A DNA stretch of 64,000 nucleotides from Laspinema palackyanum D2c (GCF_025370875.1 NZ_JAMXFD010000007.1:184356-248355), one strand, 5' to 3'; counted from the stretch's first letter, positions 17,175-26,529 are shown. The notes: generated from the sequence alone by a model not told the origin. Numbers and translations are program-made.

Positions 17175-18307
17175 CTATCTCCTCTGACACCTGGGCGGTA
17201 GGCGATCTCCCCGGTCCGGTGAGGATAAGATTCGCAGTCCTTCATCTCTTCTGTTCGAGGCCGCGTTGATGTTTCTATCGTGCTTCTTTTGACACTTTTC
17301 ACACTGCCAAGTCCTGACATCAGGGGTCAGCCTGCTTACTTGATTGACGCAAACATTACAGGTTTTGGAGCTAGGAAAGAATCGGTAAACTTCAAGGTAG
17401 ACTTGGACTTCTTGCTCTGCTTTGTACTTCAGCATGGCACAGAACTGACCCCCTCCCACCTGACTGATTGCTTGATTCGAGACAGTGATTTTTGACCCGG
17501 TTCCTAACGGCTAGATTTTCTACCACTATGACTTGGTTTTCCTCTACCCTACGGAGTGACAGTTTGTGGGGGAAATCTGACCGGCATTGAGCTATTTTGT
17601 TATGTACCCCGGCTACCTGCTTACAGGTTTTGTTACGGTTGTTAGAACCCTTTTGTCTTCTGGACAATCGCTTCTGCTTGGCTCTTAGATTTTTTTCAGG
17701 TTTAGCCAACCAACGGGGGTTGTCAAATTTAGACCCATCAAAAGTGACAGCAAAATGAGTCAACCCTAAATCAATACCTACCGCTTTACCTTCAGCAGTT
17801 TTTCCCAGGATATCTTCCCCGTCATTGACTAGGACAGAGGCCAAGTATTGACTATTGGCATTCATCGACACCGTGACTGTTCTGATTGCCCCCTGAATAG
17901 GTCTGTGTAGTCTAGCATGAACAATCCCCATCTTGGGAAATTTGATACCCTCTTCTACGATCAAGACATTCTGAGGATAACTAATGGATTGGTTACGGTG
18001 CTTTGACTTGAATTGAGGATAATCAGCCCTCCCTTCAAAGAAGTTGATAAAAGCCCTAGACAAATTCAGGGCAACAACCTGTAAGCATTCGGAAGAGGGT
18101 TCTTTCATCCATTCATGCTCTTTCTTGAGATGAGTTATCTCTTTGAAGAATGACAAAGCGACCTAGACCCTGACCTGTAGCTTTGTAGGTTTCGTTAGTT
18201 AGGTTGAGAGCGTAGTTCCAAGGGAATCTACAGCAACCAAAACTCTGAGCAAGATGTCGTCTTTGCTCCAAGGTTGGGTAAATTCTGTACTGGGTTGCTC
18301 TGAGCAT
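17175..18307 (-). pseudogene. tnpB: IS200/IS605-family tnpB, broken by two frameshifts
   Basis: Three overlapping frames together give a nearly complete TnpB (RNA-guided nuclease of IS200/IS605 elements). Frame 1 (from 18307) has the N-terminus MLRATQYRIYPTLEQRRHLA. Frame 2 resumes near 18155 with FFKEITHLKKEHEWM and carries the RuvC-I motif VGIDLGLTHFAV and RuvC-II VVENLAVRN. Frame 3 resumes near 17485 with GGGQFCAMLKYKAEQE and carries the zinc ribbon (TCNVC ... WQCEKC) and RuvC-III HDRNINAA. Catalytic Asp, Glu and Asp are all visible. The breaks at about 18150 and 17485 are each consistent with one-base indels. No tnpA is nearby, so this is a tnpB-only element. Confidence 0.88.
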
Positions 18308-18340
18308 TACGGTAAAAACAATTTGGGATAAAATTATAAC

Positions 18341-19055
18341 CGGACAATCCCACTGATTGTCAATTTTCAGGGTATCGTAGCTTGTTTGGTGCGATCGCCT
18401 GACCCTTCAACTGACTTGAGGGGTCCATGTATCCCGACACTGACCGTTCCGGTACAGCGCCGGACTTATCGCCCCTCAAACTCCCCAGTAGTTATTCCTT
18501 TGAATCGGAGTGACAATTGTAGCTGAGTTGGCAGACAACAGCGAACCCACAATCATTTCAGCAGTCATTTACGGGCCCGTCACCCTAAATTGAGAGCCGG
18601 GATATTCACAAACGCGATGGAGTAACGATGGAGTCGCGATCGCCCCTTCATCCATCCAACCAAAGCGAGAAAAGCCGACTCAATGCTATCTTGATCAGGA
18701 GTGCGTTTTCACGCCGAGCTGCATTAAACAAACCTAGTTTCCGGCATTACGCCACGAGTAAGCATTGACAGAGCGTACCCCAGATCGACTAGATTTGACG
18801 GGTATGAATGCTGTGCGAGCCAGTAAAAAGCAGAAACCATGCGGATTCGGCCCTAGCATCCTTGCATTTTAGGTAAAATCAGCAGCCTGACGGAAAGCAA
18901 GCCCCTATCTGCCGATAGTGGGGGGGTTCCTCCCTTATGTTAAGTCAGGATGCAACGAGCTTAATTCTATAGAACCTGTCAAATTCAGGTTTAGAATCAT
19001 AAAGCGTTTTTCAAGTTAGCTGTCACCGGATGTGTCTCCGCCGCCAGGAGGTTTT
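18341..19055. other. Long intergenic region with stem-loops upstream of the 19.06-kb gene
   Basis: About 0.7 kb without a credible gene. It contains a strong stem CCCCTATC-TGCC-GATAGTGGGG (about 18902-18922) enclosed by CCTGAC/GTCAGG (about 18886 and 18944), plus AACCTG...CAGGTT (about 18971-18991). These could form a structured 5' leader or a small RNA. I do not recognise a known riboswitch, 6S RNA, rnpB or tmRNA signature. Confidence 0.4.
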
Positions 19056-20051
19056 ATGAATTCCTCTCCCAATCAATTTCCAAGCTCCGCTAATACTCCA
19101 GAAGTAGGCCAGTCTGATCCTAGCGTTCAGGCCAATCCGCCGGACTTCTCCTTGAGCCCTCCGACAAAATCACCGGAACCGAAACCTGTGGTCGAATCTC
19201 AGGGCGTCCCTGCTCCCGAGGCCGCTACTCATAAAGATACTGAGGGGACCGTGATGCGGCCTCATCCGATTCCCCTGCCTTCGGAACCGAAGCAATATCG
19301 GGCGATCGGATTGGTCGCCGGTCGCTATCAACCTTCGGAAGAACAATTCACCCGAGGGAATTTAATCACCCCCGAAGGAACCGCAATTGATGCGGTTTTA
19401 CTGGGTAAAGTGATGAGTTTGGTCAAAAATCATCTCAGCGATGAAGAAGATCACCTTTGGGTGGTTTATCCTCGCACTAGACAGAAAGAAAAGACCTTGC
19501 ACGTCCAAATTATGGGGGTGTGGGAGCCAGAAAAACTGACTCCCGCCTCCTCAGAAACCCCGGCCCAGACGACGGAAGCGACACCGACGGTCACCGAGGA
19601 GTCCTCTGAGACGGAAGAACCGGGCGAGTTAGAGATTCAAGATGGGTATTTTTCCATTCGTGGCGAGGTGATTTTTCAATCTCAGGACGAGGAATATATC
19701 GTCGTTAAAATCAAGCAAAGCCCTAAAGATTCTGACACCAAACCTAAGTTTTTCAAGTTACAGCTTGATGGGACTTTACCTGGGAAAGCCGTCGGTCATT
19801 TCTGGGACCTGCACGTGAAGCGTCAGGAAAATTCTCTGCGGATTGAGCAGGGGAACGACATGGGATCGATCGCTCCTAAAAAGAAAAAGCCCTTTAAAGG
19901 GAAAGGGGGTAAACCGGGCGGCAGCAAGCGCCCCTTCAAGAGTTCTGGACGCCCAGTCCCCAACCCGACGGTTCAGCAAACCGCCGCCGCACCCCGGACC
20001 GAACCGCTTCCCAAACCCGTCAAGCGGAATAAACCCAAAAATCAGGAATAA
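19056..20051 (+). CDS. Conserved cyanobacterial hypothetical protein, basic tail
   Basis: About 331 aa. A disordered Pro/Ser-rich N-terminus (1-75) leads to a conserved core (about 80-165) with YRAIGLVAGRYQPSEEQFTR and HLWVVYPRTRQKEKTLHVQI. A Thr/Glu-rich linker and a second core (about 195-265, GYFSIRGEVIFQSQDEEYIV) follow. The C-terminus is strongly basic (KKKKPFKGKGGKPGGSKRPF), typical of a nucleic-acid or ribosome-binding tail. The start is fixed by a perfect AGGAGG at 19046-19051 before the ATG; an earlier GTG in the same frame is unlikely. No named domain is recognised, so RNA binding is inference from the tail. Confidence 0.8.
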   Translation: MNSSPNQFPSSANTPEVGQSDPSVQANPPDFSLSPPTKSPEPKPVVESQGVPAPEAATHKDTEGTVMRPHPIPLPSEPKQYRAIGLVAGRYQPSEEQFTRGNLITPEGTAIDAVLLGKVMSLVKNHLSDEEDHLWVVYPRTRQKEKTLHVQIMGVWEPEKLTPASSETPAQTTEATPTVTEESSETEEPGELEIQDGYFSIRGEVIFQSQDEEYIVVKIKQSPKDSDTKPKFFKLQLDGTLPGKAVGHFWDLHVKRQENSLRIEQGNDMGSIAPKKKKPFKGKGGKPGGSKRPFKSSGRPVPNPTVQQTAAAPRTEPLPKPVKRNKPKNQE

Positions 20052-20120
20052 ACCGTGGATCAGGGTTGGGTTTGAATTCCCTCACCGAAATTCTCAGCTG
20101 TGCACCATCCTCCCGGTGGA

Positions 20121-21302
20121 TTATTCCAAGCTCAGTTGAGACCCCCACAAATTTTGGGGTAAAAACGAGCGGTCCATCGGCAGGGGGATGACAGGTTCGG
20201 TCAGGGTAAATTCCCCGGATTCGATCCAGTGCTTTAATTCCAAGGCAACTTGACGGGAAAAGAAGATACTGGCTAAAGGTGCCGTCCGCACGGGTTTACC
20301 TTCTAGGGTAATCCGACCCGTTTTAAGCTGGGCGTAGCTGACTAACCCAAAGGTCGGACGAACCCGACGGGGGATGGCGAAATCCACGACCGGGGCAACT
20401 ACATCTTGGTCTTGCACCGCACAGTGCAAGACCACTTGCTCATTGAGGATGGGTAACGGCACTCCCACGCCCAGCATTAACGAGGGACCGTAATTGTGGA
20501 AGTAGCAACCCCGCACCCATCGCGGATTCATTTGTTTGGCATCTCCAATTAAGGCTAAGGTGGCCGCAGGGCCAATCGGCGTCTTATTGGGTAGGCGTTT
20601 TTGCTTGGGAAAGTGCTGAGTCCCTTCCCAAGCAACATAGCCAATTCCGCCCCCTAAAAAAATCCGGGTTCCCGGACCAATCAGGTCGAGTTCCGGGTCG
20701 TTGAGTAGGGGTGAAATAGCGCCCGGGTTGGAATAGACGGCATTCCCGAGATGGGGTTGTAGGGGACCGAGGTAGGTAAATAAGGGCCGATCGCCCCCAT
20801 TCACGCCCACAATAAAATTTTGATATAAGTTCCGAGGATTATATAAATAAAACTGGTTAATGGTGTCCTTGGTCAGGGTGGTTTCAAAGGAGGCCCGGGG
20901 ATAGCAATCGGTGACTTGCCCGATCGCCCGCAAATGAATCGGTTTCCCCGCAATTAAATCGGCGATCGCATGACCCCCTCCCCGTTCTCGGATTTCCTCT
21001 CCATCTTGAGCTTCCGCGACTTCGGTGGCCCCCAAATACAAATCCACCGCCCCAAACCCCGAATAGGCGGGAACTCCATCTAACCAACAGCGCCGAATTT
21101 TAATCGGGGGGTCTGTATGTCCCAGGTTCAGAATCGCCCCAGATGACTCCATCGGTTCAAAGGTCCCCGTCGTCACCACATCCACTTCTTTTGTCACCGC
21201 CGGGATGCCCTTTTCCAAAACCCGCGCTTTTAGTTCTTCTACAGTCCAGACGACCGCTTTCTTCTGGCTAATTTTGTCATTAATTTCGGCAATCGTTCGC
21301 AT
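20121..21302 (-). CDS. Homocysteine biosynthesis protein (DUF39 family)
   Basis: A 393-aa DUF39/HcyBio protein. Members in methanogens and other anaerobes act in sulfur insertion to make homocysteine; the cyanobacterial function is less certain. Conserved stretches include VDVVTTGTFEPMESSGAILN, CWLDGVPAYSGFGAVDLYLG, FLGGGIGYVAWEGTQH and CYFHNYGPSLMLGVG. Cys residues lie in the DCYPRASFET and RGCYFHNYG segments. No CBS or ferredoxin domain is attached. The length matches the family. It converges with the gene at 19056 and stands alone. Confidence 0.88.
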   Translation of the reverse strand: MRTIAEINDKISQKKAVVWTVEELKARVLEKGIPAVTKEVDVVTTGTFEPMESSGAILNLGHTDPPIKIRRCWLDGVPAYSGFGAVDLYLGATEVAEAQDGEEIRERGGGHAIADLIAGKPIHLRAIGQVTDCYPRASFETTLTKDTINQFYLYNPRNLYQNFIVGVNGGDRPLFTYLGPLQPHLGNAVYSNPGAISPLLNDPELDLIGPGTRIFLGGGIGYVAWEGTQHFPKQKRLPNKTPIGPAATLALIGDAKQMNPRWVRGCYFHNYGPSLMLGVGVPLPILNEQVVLHCAVQDQDVVAPVVDFAIPRRVRPTFGLVSYAQLKTGRITLEGKPVRTAPLASIFFSRQVALELKHWIESGEFTLTEPVIPLPMDRSFLPQNLWGSQLSLE

Positions 21303-21417
21303 AGCTTGGGTTCTCTAATATCGGGATTAATTCTGAGAATTTTTTGACTATTGTTAACGAATTCCTCTCTGATTACGGTTAGGGTCTTGGTGGTATAAAA
21401 GCCAATTTTAAGACAAG

Positions 21418-21462
21418 AATAAGGGTAAAAAACAACTCTTTAGGGGAGTTTTACCCTTATTC
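21418..21462 (-). terminator. Stem-loop at the 3' end of the PerM-like gene
   Basis: AATAAGGGTAAAA and TTTTACCCTTATT pair across an inner AACTC/GAGTT hairpin. The outer arm overlaps the stop codon at 21457. It probably works as a terminator in both directions. Confidence 0.6.
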
Positions 21463-22692
21463 CGGTTGGGGTTGTTCCTGAAAGTCGGGTCCCGATTTGA
21501 CCTCGGGGGGAATCAGTGGGCGATCGCTTTGCTGGGGGCGATCGTCCCAAGGGTCATAGTCTAGGGGGGATAAGTCCTGACTTGATGGCAACAACGGCAC
21601 TGATTTGGTTTCCCCTGGGGTGTCAACCGGGGCGATCGCCTCCAAGGGTCTTGGACGTCTGGTTGCAAAGGGTTTCCGCCATCGGTCTAATATATCTTTC
21701 ACCAACGTTTCTTGAAGCCAAACCTGAAGCACTAAGGTTAAAGGCAGGGCTAGAAATAATCCTAAAAACCCAAAAATTGAAGCAAAAAAGACTTGGGCGA
21801 TTAAGGTGACTGCGGGCAGTAAAAAAATCTGCTCCGCCATCACATAAGGAGTCAAAACATTACTTTCTAACTGCTGAATAAAAATATACAACCCCAGCAC
21901 CGCTAGGGATTTCCACGGTGCATCCAGCAGGGCGATCGCCATTGGCGGAATTGCACTTAAAGCCGGTCCAATATTGGGAATAAAGGTTAATAAACCCGCT
22001 AATACTCCATTCGCTAAAGCCAGGGGAACTCCCAAAATTAAAAGGCCAATCCAGCTTAATACCCCAATCACCATCATGTTAAACAGAATGCCAATCAGCC
22101 ATCCGCCTAACGCCACATCGCAGCGGTCAAGAATGCCATCAACTCGCCATCGATAAAACGAGGGGAAGAGTCGCACGAAAGAACTTCGGTAAGCTTGAGG
22201 ACTGCTCACCATCATTAAAGCCAGAACTAAGACTAATAGAAAGCTTAATAAGCCCCCAAAAGTCCCGCCCACAACTGCCCCAGCCCCTCCCACTAATTGA
22301 TTAGCCAAAGGTTGGAGTTGTTGAACGATACTCTCCACATCGGGTAAATATTGCTTCAACTGTGGCGGAACTTGGGTTCTAAATTGATAAATTAAATCAT
22401 TAATTTCTGCAAATCCCAAAGTTAGGAGTTGGGTGAGTTGTTGTAATTGAGTGGCAAAGGGAGGCACAATCAGCCAAAAAAAACTCACCAAAACCAGGAG
22501 TAAGAGGAGGATGGAAACCATGACGGCCCAACCCCGTTTGATGCCAAACCATTGCAACCGGCGAGCGAGTCGATTTAAGGCCGTCGCTAGGACGACTGCG
22601 GCAAAGAGTAGCAATAAAATTTCTCGGATTTGCCAGAGAATATAGCAAGAAATAAAAATGGCTAATAAGCCCATCCATTGACCTAAATTCAC
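21457..22692 (-). CDS. AI-2E / PerM family membrane permease
   Basis: A 411-aa polytopic membrane protein of the AI-2E transporter (PerM/YdiK) family, with about seven to eight hydrophobic helices. Examples are LLAIFISCYILWQIREILLL, WAVMVSILLLLLVLVSFFWL and FGGLLSFLLVLVLALMMVSS. The family signature region LLTFIPNIGPALSAIPPMAI is present. The C-terminal 60 residues are a polar, Pro-rich cytoplasmic tail. Family members export small solutes or exchange ions, so autoinducer transport should not be assumed. GTG start (MNLGQWMGLLA). Confidence 0.9.
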   Translation of the reverse strand: MNLGQWMGLLAIFISCYILWQIREILLLLFAAVVLATALNRLARRLQWFGIKRGWAVMVSILLLLLVLVSFFWLIVPPFATQLQQLTQLLTLGFAEINDLIYQFRTQVPPQLKQYLPDVESIVQQLQPLANQLVGGAGAVVGGTFGGLLSFLLVLVLALMMVSSPQAYRSSFVRLFPSFYRWRVDGILDRCDVALGGWLIGILFNMMVIGVLSWIGLLILGVPLALANGVLAGLLTFIPNIGPALSAIPPMAIALLDAPWKSLAVLGLYIFIQQLESNVLTPYVMAEQIFLLPAVTLIAQVFFASIFGFLGLFLALPLTLVLQVWLQETLVKDILDRWRKPFATRRPRPLEAIAPVDTPGETKSVPLLPSSQDLSPLDYDPWDDRPQQSDRPLIPPEVKSGPDFQEQPQPE

Positions 22693-22927
22693 GGCGATCG
22701 CTCCCTCCCATCTAAGCTATTTCCACTAACCCCGTTTTCTTTCGACCCTAAATCAGAGGTTTCAATCTTCAGCAGATTGACCCCGGGGATTGTACTCGAT
22801 ACTCAATATATAGCCTCAACCGAGTCTTTTTGTCTTAAAGGCGCTTAAATGCCTGATCTCAAAAGGGATTTTCTCACCAAACTACCCCCTCCTTGAACTG
22901 AAAAGGGCCAATGGGTCCCCAGCCCCC

Positions 22928-23122
22928 TTAATTTTGTGGATCCTGGAAATACAGTCGCCAACTCAGGACCCCCAAGACGATCGCGGTTGGTGTACAAACG
23001 AGGAGCAAGGCGATCGGCGAGGTCTCTGGAATCGCCAGCAGAGGACCTCCATATTTGATAGCAGCAGAAACGATGGCTGAGGCCACCATCACCTTAACGA
23101 TAAATATAGTATTACTATCCAT
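22928..23122 (-). CDS. Small two-helix membrane protein
   Basis: A 64-aa protein with two predicted transmembrane helices (IFIVKVMVASAIVSAAIKYG and PIALLLVCTPTAIVLGVLSW) joined by a short Pro-containing loop, with a polar tail ending FQDPQN. The function is unknown. The ATG is well placed, and it is divergent from the PstS-like gene 101 bp away. I believe similar short proteins occur in other cyanobacteria but cannot name a family. Confidence 0.68.
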   Translation of the reverse strand: MDSNTIFIVKVMVASAIVSAAIKYGGPLLAIPETSPIALLLVCTPTAIVLGVLSWRLYFQDPQN

Positions 23123-23223
23123 TGTGATTTATGACCCTTGAAAAACTCACCCGAACCCTTTACACTCAATAAAAAACTCAGCAAAAGACAAAATTAAATT
23201 GACTGTCTTCATACCTCTTAAGA

Positions 23224-24246
23224 GTGCAGTCAATCTCTACCCTTAATCCTAAAAACCTAAAAACCGTGGCTAACAAAACTGGACCTTCGCCCATTCTTTA
23301 TTTTGTCGCCTTTCTGATTCTAGCCGCAGTCGGTTACTGGTTCTTAAGTTCCGAAGAACAAACCGCGCAAATCACGCCCAATGGTGCGATCGCCCCTCCA
23401 GCCCAGGCCCCAGCCACCTCCGAACCCAGCACTTCCACAGCCCCTCCCCCTTCCGCACTGCCATCAGCCCCCCTTGCACCGACCCAGGCGAGAAGTTATA
23501 CTTTTTCCTTGCCTGCATCAGTCCCAGGGAATACCTCTGTCCGAATTGACGGTTCTACCAGCATGGTGACCATTAATCAGAACCTGAAACAGGGGTTTGA
23601 AAGACAATATGCGGGGACCAACATCCTCACCGTTGCTAATGGAACTGAACGGGGAATCCAAGCAGTTCAGGAGGGAAATGCGGACTTGGCAGCAATTTCG
23701 CGATCGCTGACCCCCCAGGAAAAAGCCCAGGGATTAGCAGTCGTGGCGATCGCCAGCGATCGCATCGCCCTTGTCGTCGGCATTGAAAACCCCTATACCA
23801 GCGGACTGACTCAGGAACAAGTTCGCCAAATCTTCCAAGGACAAATCACCAATTGGCAGGAGATTGGCGGACCTGCAGGACCCATTCAAGTCCTGAATCG
23901 CCCCCGTATCAGTGGCACTCATCAAGCCTTTCAAGAAATTGTACTCAATGGGGGCAATTTCGGGAATAGTGCCAATATTACCACCCTTAAGCGAGATGAA
24001 ACCACCGGAATGCTGCGACAACTCGGACGTAATGGCATCGGATATGCCACCTTCGCTCAAGTTGCCAATCAGCAAACCGTCAAAACTCTCCCCATCGATG
24101 GCATGATGCCCGATCATCCCAATTATCCCTTGCAGCGCGTCTTATCCTACGCCTATCAGCAGCCGCCCAACCCAGCAGTCCAAGCCTTTTTAGGCTATGC
24201 AACCTCCCCCCAAGGACAGCAATCCATGCTTTCTGGCAGCAATTAA
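23224..24246 (+). CDS. PstS-like phosphate/substrate-binding protein
   Basis: A 340-aa protein (GTG at 23224) or 326 aa if the GTG at 23266 (MANKTGPSPILYF) is used, which I find more natural. One N-terminal hydrophobic helix (ILYFVAFLILAAVGYWFL) anchors it. A Pro/Ala/Ser linker follows, then a PBP-like domain (about 105-335): RIDGSTSM (anion-binding N-terminus), GNADLAAISRSLTPQEK, VGIENPYTSGLTQEQVRQIF and the tail-end YATSPQGQQ. The domain order resembles membrane-anchored phosphate-binding proteins that sense or store rather than feed PstCA. No pst permease genes are nearby. Confidence 0.86.
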   Translation: MQSISTLNPKNLKTVANKTGPSPILYFVAFLILAAVGYWFLSSEEQTAQITPNGAIAPPAQAPATSEPSTSTAPPPSALPSAPLAPTQARSYTFSLPASVPGNTSVRIDGSTSMVTINQNLKQGFERQYAGTNILTVANGTERGIQAVQEGNADLAAISRSLTPQEKAQGLAVVAIASDRIALVVGIENPYTSGLTQEQVRQIFQGQITNWQEIGGPAGPIQVLNRPRISGTHQAFQEIVLNGGNFGNSANITTLKRDETTGMLRQLGRNGIGYATFAQVANQQTVKTLPIDGMMPDHPNYPLQRVLSYAYQQPPNPAVQAFLGYATSPQGQQSMLSGSN

Positions 24247-24264
24247 TTATTACTACAAACTTGG

Positions 24265-24347
24265 ATAACGACTGAAGTCGTTACTACGAACATCGGGTCA
24301 CTTCAGGGAACACTTCAATGTTTGTAGTAACGACTTTAGTCGTTTCT
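24265..24347. repeat. Inverted pair of AACGACTAAAGTCGTT repeats
   Basis: The left arm (24265-24291) and right arm (24319-24347) are near-perfect reverse complements carrying TAACGACT(G/T)(A/T)AGTCGTTACTAC. The same unit occurs at 2.6 kb and 30.4-30.9 kb. It lies between convergent genes and could act as a terminator. Confidence 0.8.
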
Positions 24348-24372
24348 TTAGGTTCTGTGTCCTGACTTGAGT

Positions 24373-25551
24373 TTAAAAAACGCGACCCTCACTAAATCCA
24401 TTTAGGATATAGTGTTCAGTTGCGGCCCCTAAATCATTACCAAACGCTGCCCTTAAATCAGCATAAGTATTGAGATAACTGACCGCATCGAACAGATTGG
24501 TAACCCGCCCTTCCGAAACCCCAAACACAATATAATGCTGCGTGGCTGAGAAAGGATTAACCCCAATCACCTCAATCAAATCCCCATAAGAAGCCAGATA
24601 TCGCAGTTCGTCAAACGTATCCAATGCTCGATTTTCTGCCTTCCCAAATACCTGAAAATGATCAACAGCAGCGCCAAAATTATAGCCATACGCAGCAATT
24701 AGATCCGGATGAGAAGCCAAATATTGATCCGGGTTAAATTCCGTTTCTCCCGTAACCGTGTCTCGGAACGTAGAATTGGGTAACGTTGCCAACCCTTGTA
24801 AATTTAAGCCGGTGTTCCCCCCAATCATCCCTAAGCTAGTGGCTTGACCATTCGTCAGGTTAATAGAATAAAGCATCGAGTTATCAACGGCAAAAGCCGT
24901 ATTCTCCCCAGCCATCCCTGAAACAATATCAAATCCTGCCAAATTGCCAAAATCTACCCCTAAATTCCCAATGGTAACCAGAGTCCCATCATTAGGGGGA
25001 TTTTGCAGTAACAAGGTATTCAGTTGAGTATCGATATTGTAGAGTTGGGTGGAAGTCGTTCCAGCAAAGGAATTGGTATAACCCGAGGCACTAATGGTCG
25101 GATCAACGGCCCCATTGGCGTCCCCTGCTGCAAATGCTAGGGTGCCATCCACAATAACTGCGCCGGTATCAACATTAATGCGGAAATTTTGGTTATTTTC
25201 ACCCACTAATCGCAGTCGATCTGGAACCGGATTAAAGTCAAATCCCGAAACGGTTCCCCCTTCAAAAGGTTGGGATAAGGTACTGACTAATGTGGCCGAT
25301 ACGGTGGCCGGAGTCATTGTATTATTCAATGCTCCATTGGCATCAATGGTGAATCCCAGACGCTGGGGGTCAATGGAGTAAATATTATTGGTGGTTGTGA
25401 TGCCATAAATTAAACCGTTAGCCGGTCTGGTATCAATGCCGAGTAGGGTTCCCTCAATTCCAGTGACTCCCACAGAGACGGTCTGGGTTGGATTATTCGA
25501 GTTAAAAGCAACTAAGGTATTGTTGTCATTTAAAGCAATAAAAACGGTCAT
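24373..25551 (-). CDS. DUF4394 beta-propeller-like protein with C-terminal repeats
   Basis: A 392-aa protein. Residues 1-260 match DUF4394: VFIALNDNNTLVAFNSNNP, GIDTRPANGLIYGITTTNNI, GFDFNPVPDRLRLVGENNQN and TLLLQNPPNDGTLVTIGNLG, a predicted beta-propeller of unknown role. Residues 275-392 form three repeats of about 35-40 aa with pattern F-x-YLASxxDLIxAxG...ATxHYIxxGxxEGR, of the type found in cyanobacterial surface proteins. No Sec signal is visible, so export is uncertain. The gene is transcribed toward the PstS-like gene; a palindromic repeat pair separates them. Confidence 0.87.
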   Translation of the reverse strand: MTVFIALNDNNTLVAFNSNNPTQTVSVGVTGIEGTLLGIDTRPANGLIYGITTTNNIYSIDPQRLGFTIDANGALNNTMTPATVSATLVSTLSQPFEGGTVSGFDFNPVPDRLRLVGENNQNFRINVDTGAVIVDGTLAFAAGDANGAVDPTISASGYTNSFAGTTSTQLYNIDTQLNTLLLQNPPNDGTLVTIGNLGVDFGNLAGFDIVSGMAGENTAFAVDNSMLYSINLTNGQATSLGMIGGNTGLNLQGLATLPNSTFRDTVTGETEFNPDQYLASHPDLIAAYGYNFGAAVDHFQVFGKAENRALDTFDELRYLASYGDLIEVIGVNPFSATQHYIVFGVSEGRVTNLFDAVSYLNTYADLRAAFGNDLGAATEHYILNGFSEGRVF

Positions 25552-25858
25552 TATTTTTCCTTATTTTTGGGTTAAGGGTCAAGATTTTTCTGTTTTTCAG
25601 CTAAAAATACCCGCATAAAAATAGCGGATTATGAAATCGATATTACACATCTCTATGCTTTCGGTGAAACCTGATAGATGTGTTAAACCTGGACTTTTCC
25701 AGCTAAGACTTGCCTCAATTCTCTTTCAAGTCTTTTTATTTTCGATTCCGCTGTAGGTTGGCCTCCCTAAAAATAGTGCTGATTGGTCTCGGGGGGTCTC
25801 GTTTGTAAGAGGCGGTTAAAAAGTGAATCATTTATGTTCTGGTCATTTAAGTTACTTC

Positions 25859-25896
25859 CTGAAGATAGTAAAATTATCCAATTTTACTATCTTCAG
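25859..25896. repeat. 17-bp perfect inverted repeat
   Basis: CTGAAGATAGTAAAATT and its exact complement are separated by ATCC. It is AT-rich and has no adjacent gene. It may be the terminator of an unseen transcript or a small mobile palindrome. Confidence 0.7.
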
Positions 25897-26473
25897 TGAA
25901 TTAACCCCCAGGGGAGAAAACTTATCTAATTTTAGCACTATCTCAATGAGTCCTGAGAGAAATGGGCGGGAAAATCCGCCAAATGATCGATATTTATCCC
26001 GCACTTTTCTATCAGGAGCGGGCTGATAATGGCCAATTTCAGGGCTTTGGGAGACTTTCGGAGGAGAACAGGACAAACGGCAACTTACACTCCAGAAGCC
26101 CTAAGACAATCTGGGATTTCCGTCTGTTTTCAGGTATTTTAGGGCATCAAGTTCCTGCTCGGGATCAACTGAGTCCCCGTTTTTAAGTGCCAGGGCTGAG
26201 GTTCCAAATTTAACCTGAGCGGTGATCAATGGCCAGTTATGCTATCTCTTATAAGTGAGTATTTTGTTGCGGGGAGTGATTTAATTTCCCTCAGTTAAGT
26301 AGCTCTGGCCGTAGAACAAGTGAAGTTAGGGGGCCGGTACAGTCTTGATTTAAACCTGGATATCTTTACAAAATATCTGCTACTCTGTAGCCAAGAAAGT
26401 TCGATAAAATCTGCTTCCTTATCCTTGGAAACTCATCCTATACCGAGGGGACGTAAGTTGGGTTTACAAGAAA

Positions 26474-26511
26474 AAACACGGACTCTTTGAGTCCGTGTGT
26501 GAAGTTTTATC
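26474..26511 (-). terminator. Terminator of the C39-like peptidase gene
   Basis: ACACGGACTC-TTT-GAGTCCGTGT forms a 10-bp stem just beyond the stop at 26530. On the minus strand it is followed by TTTTTTCTTG. Confidence 0.85.
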
Positions 26512-26529
26512 GGATTTATAAGGGTGGGC

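Larger units (their letters stand above)
17092..18340 (-). mobile_element. Degenerate tnpB-only IS200/IS605-type element
   Basis: The element is bounded at its right end by the conserved ...GTCGGGTAGTTC sequence (17092) and at its left end by the AT-rich segment before the tnpB start (about 18310-18340; exact left end not determined). No target duplication is expected for this family. It lies between the TPR gene and the long leader of the next gene. Confidence 0.65.
25552..26529. other. Non-coding region with a perfect hairpin and a terminator
   Basis: About 1 kb with no convincing gene. It holds a 17-bp perfect hairpin (25859-25896, ATCC loop), the C39-gene terminator near 26.48 kb, and scattered short palindromes such as GGCGGGAAAATCCGCC (about 25972). 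Confidence 0.6.

Noticed and set aside
18870-18960. 6S RNA, rnpB, tmRNA or SRP RNA
   Set aside because: Looked for their conserved cores and found none.
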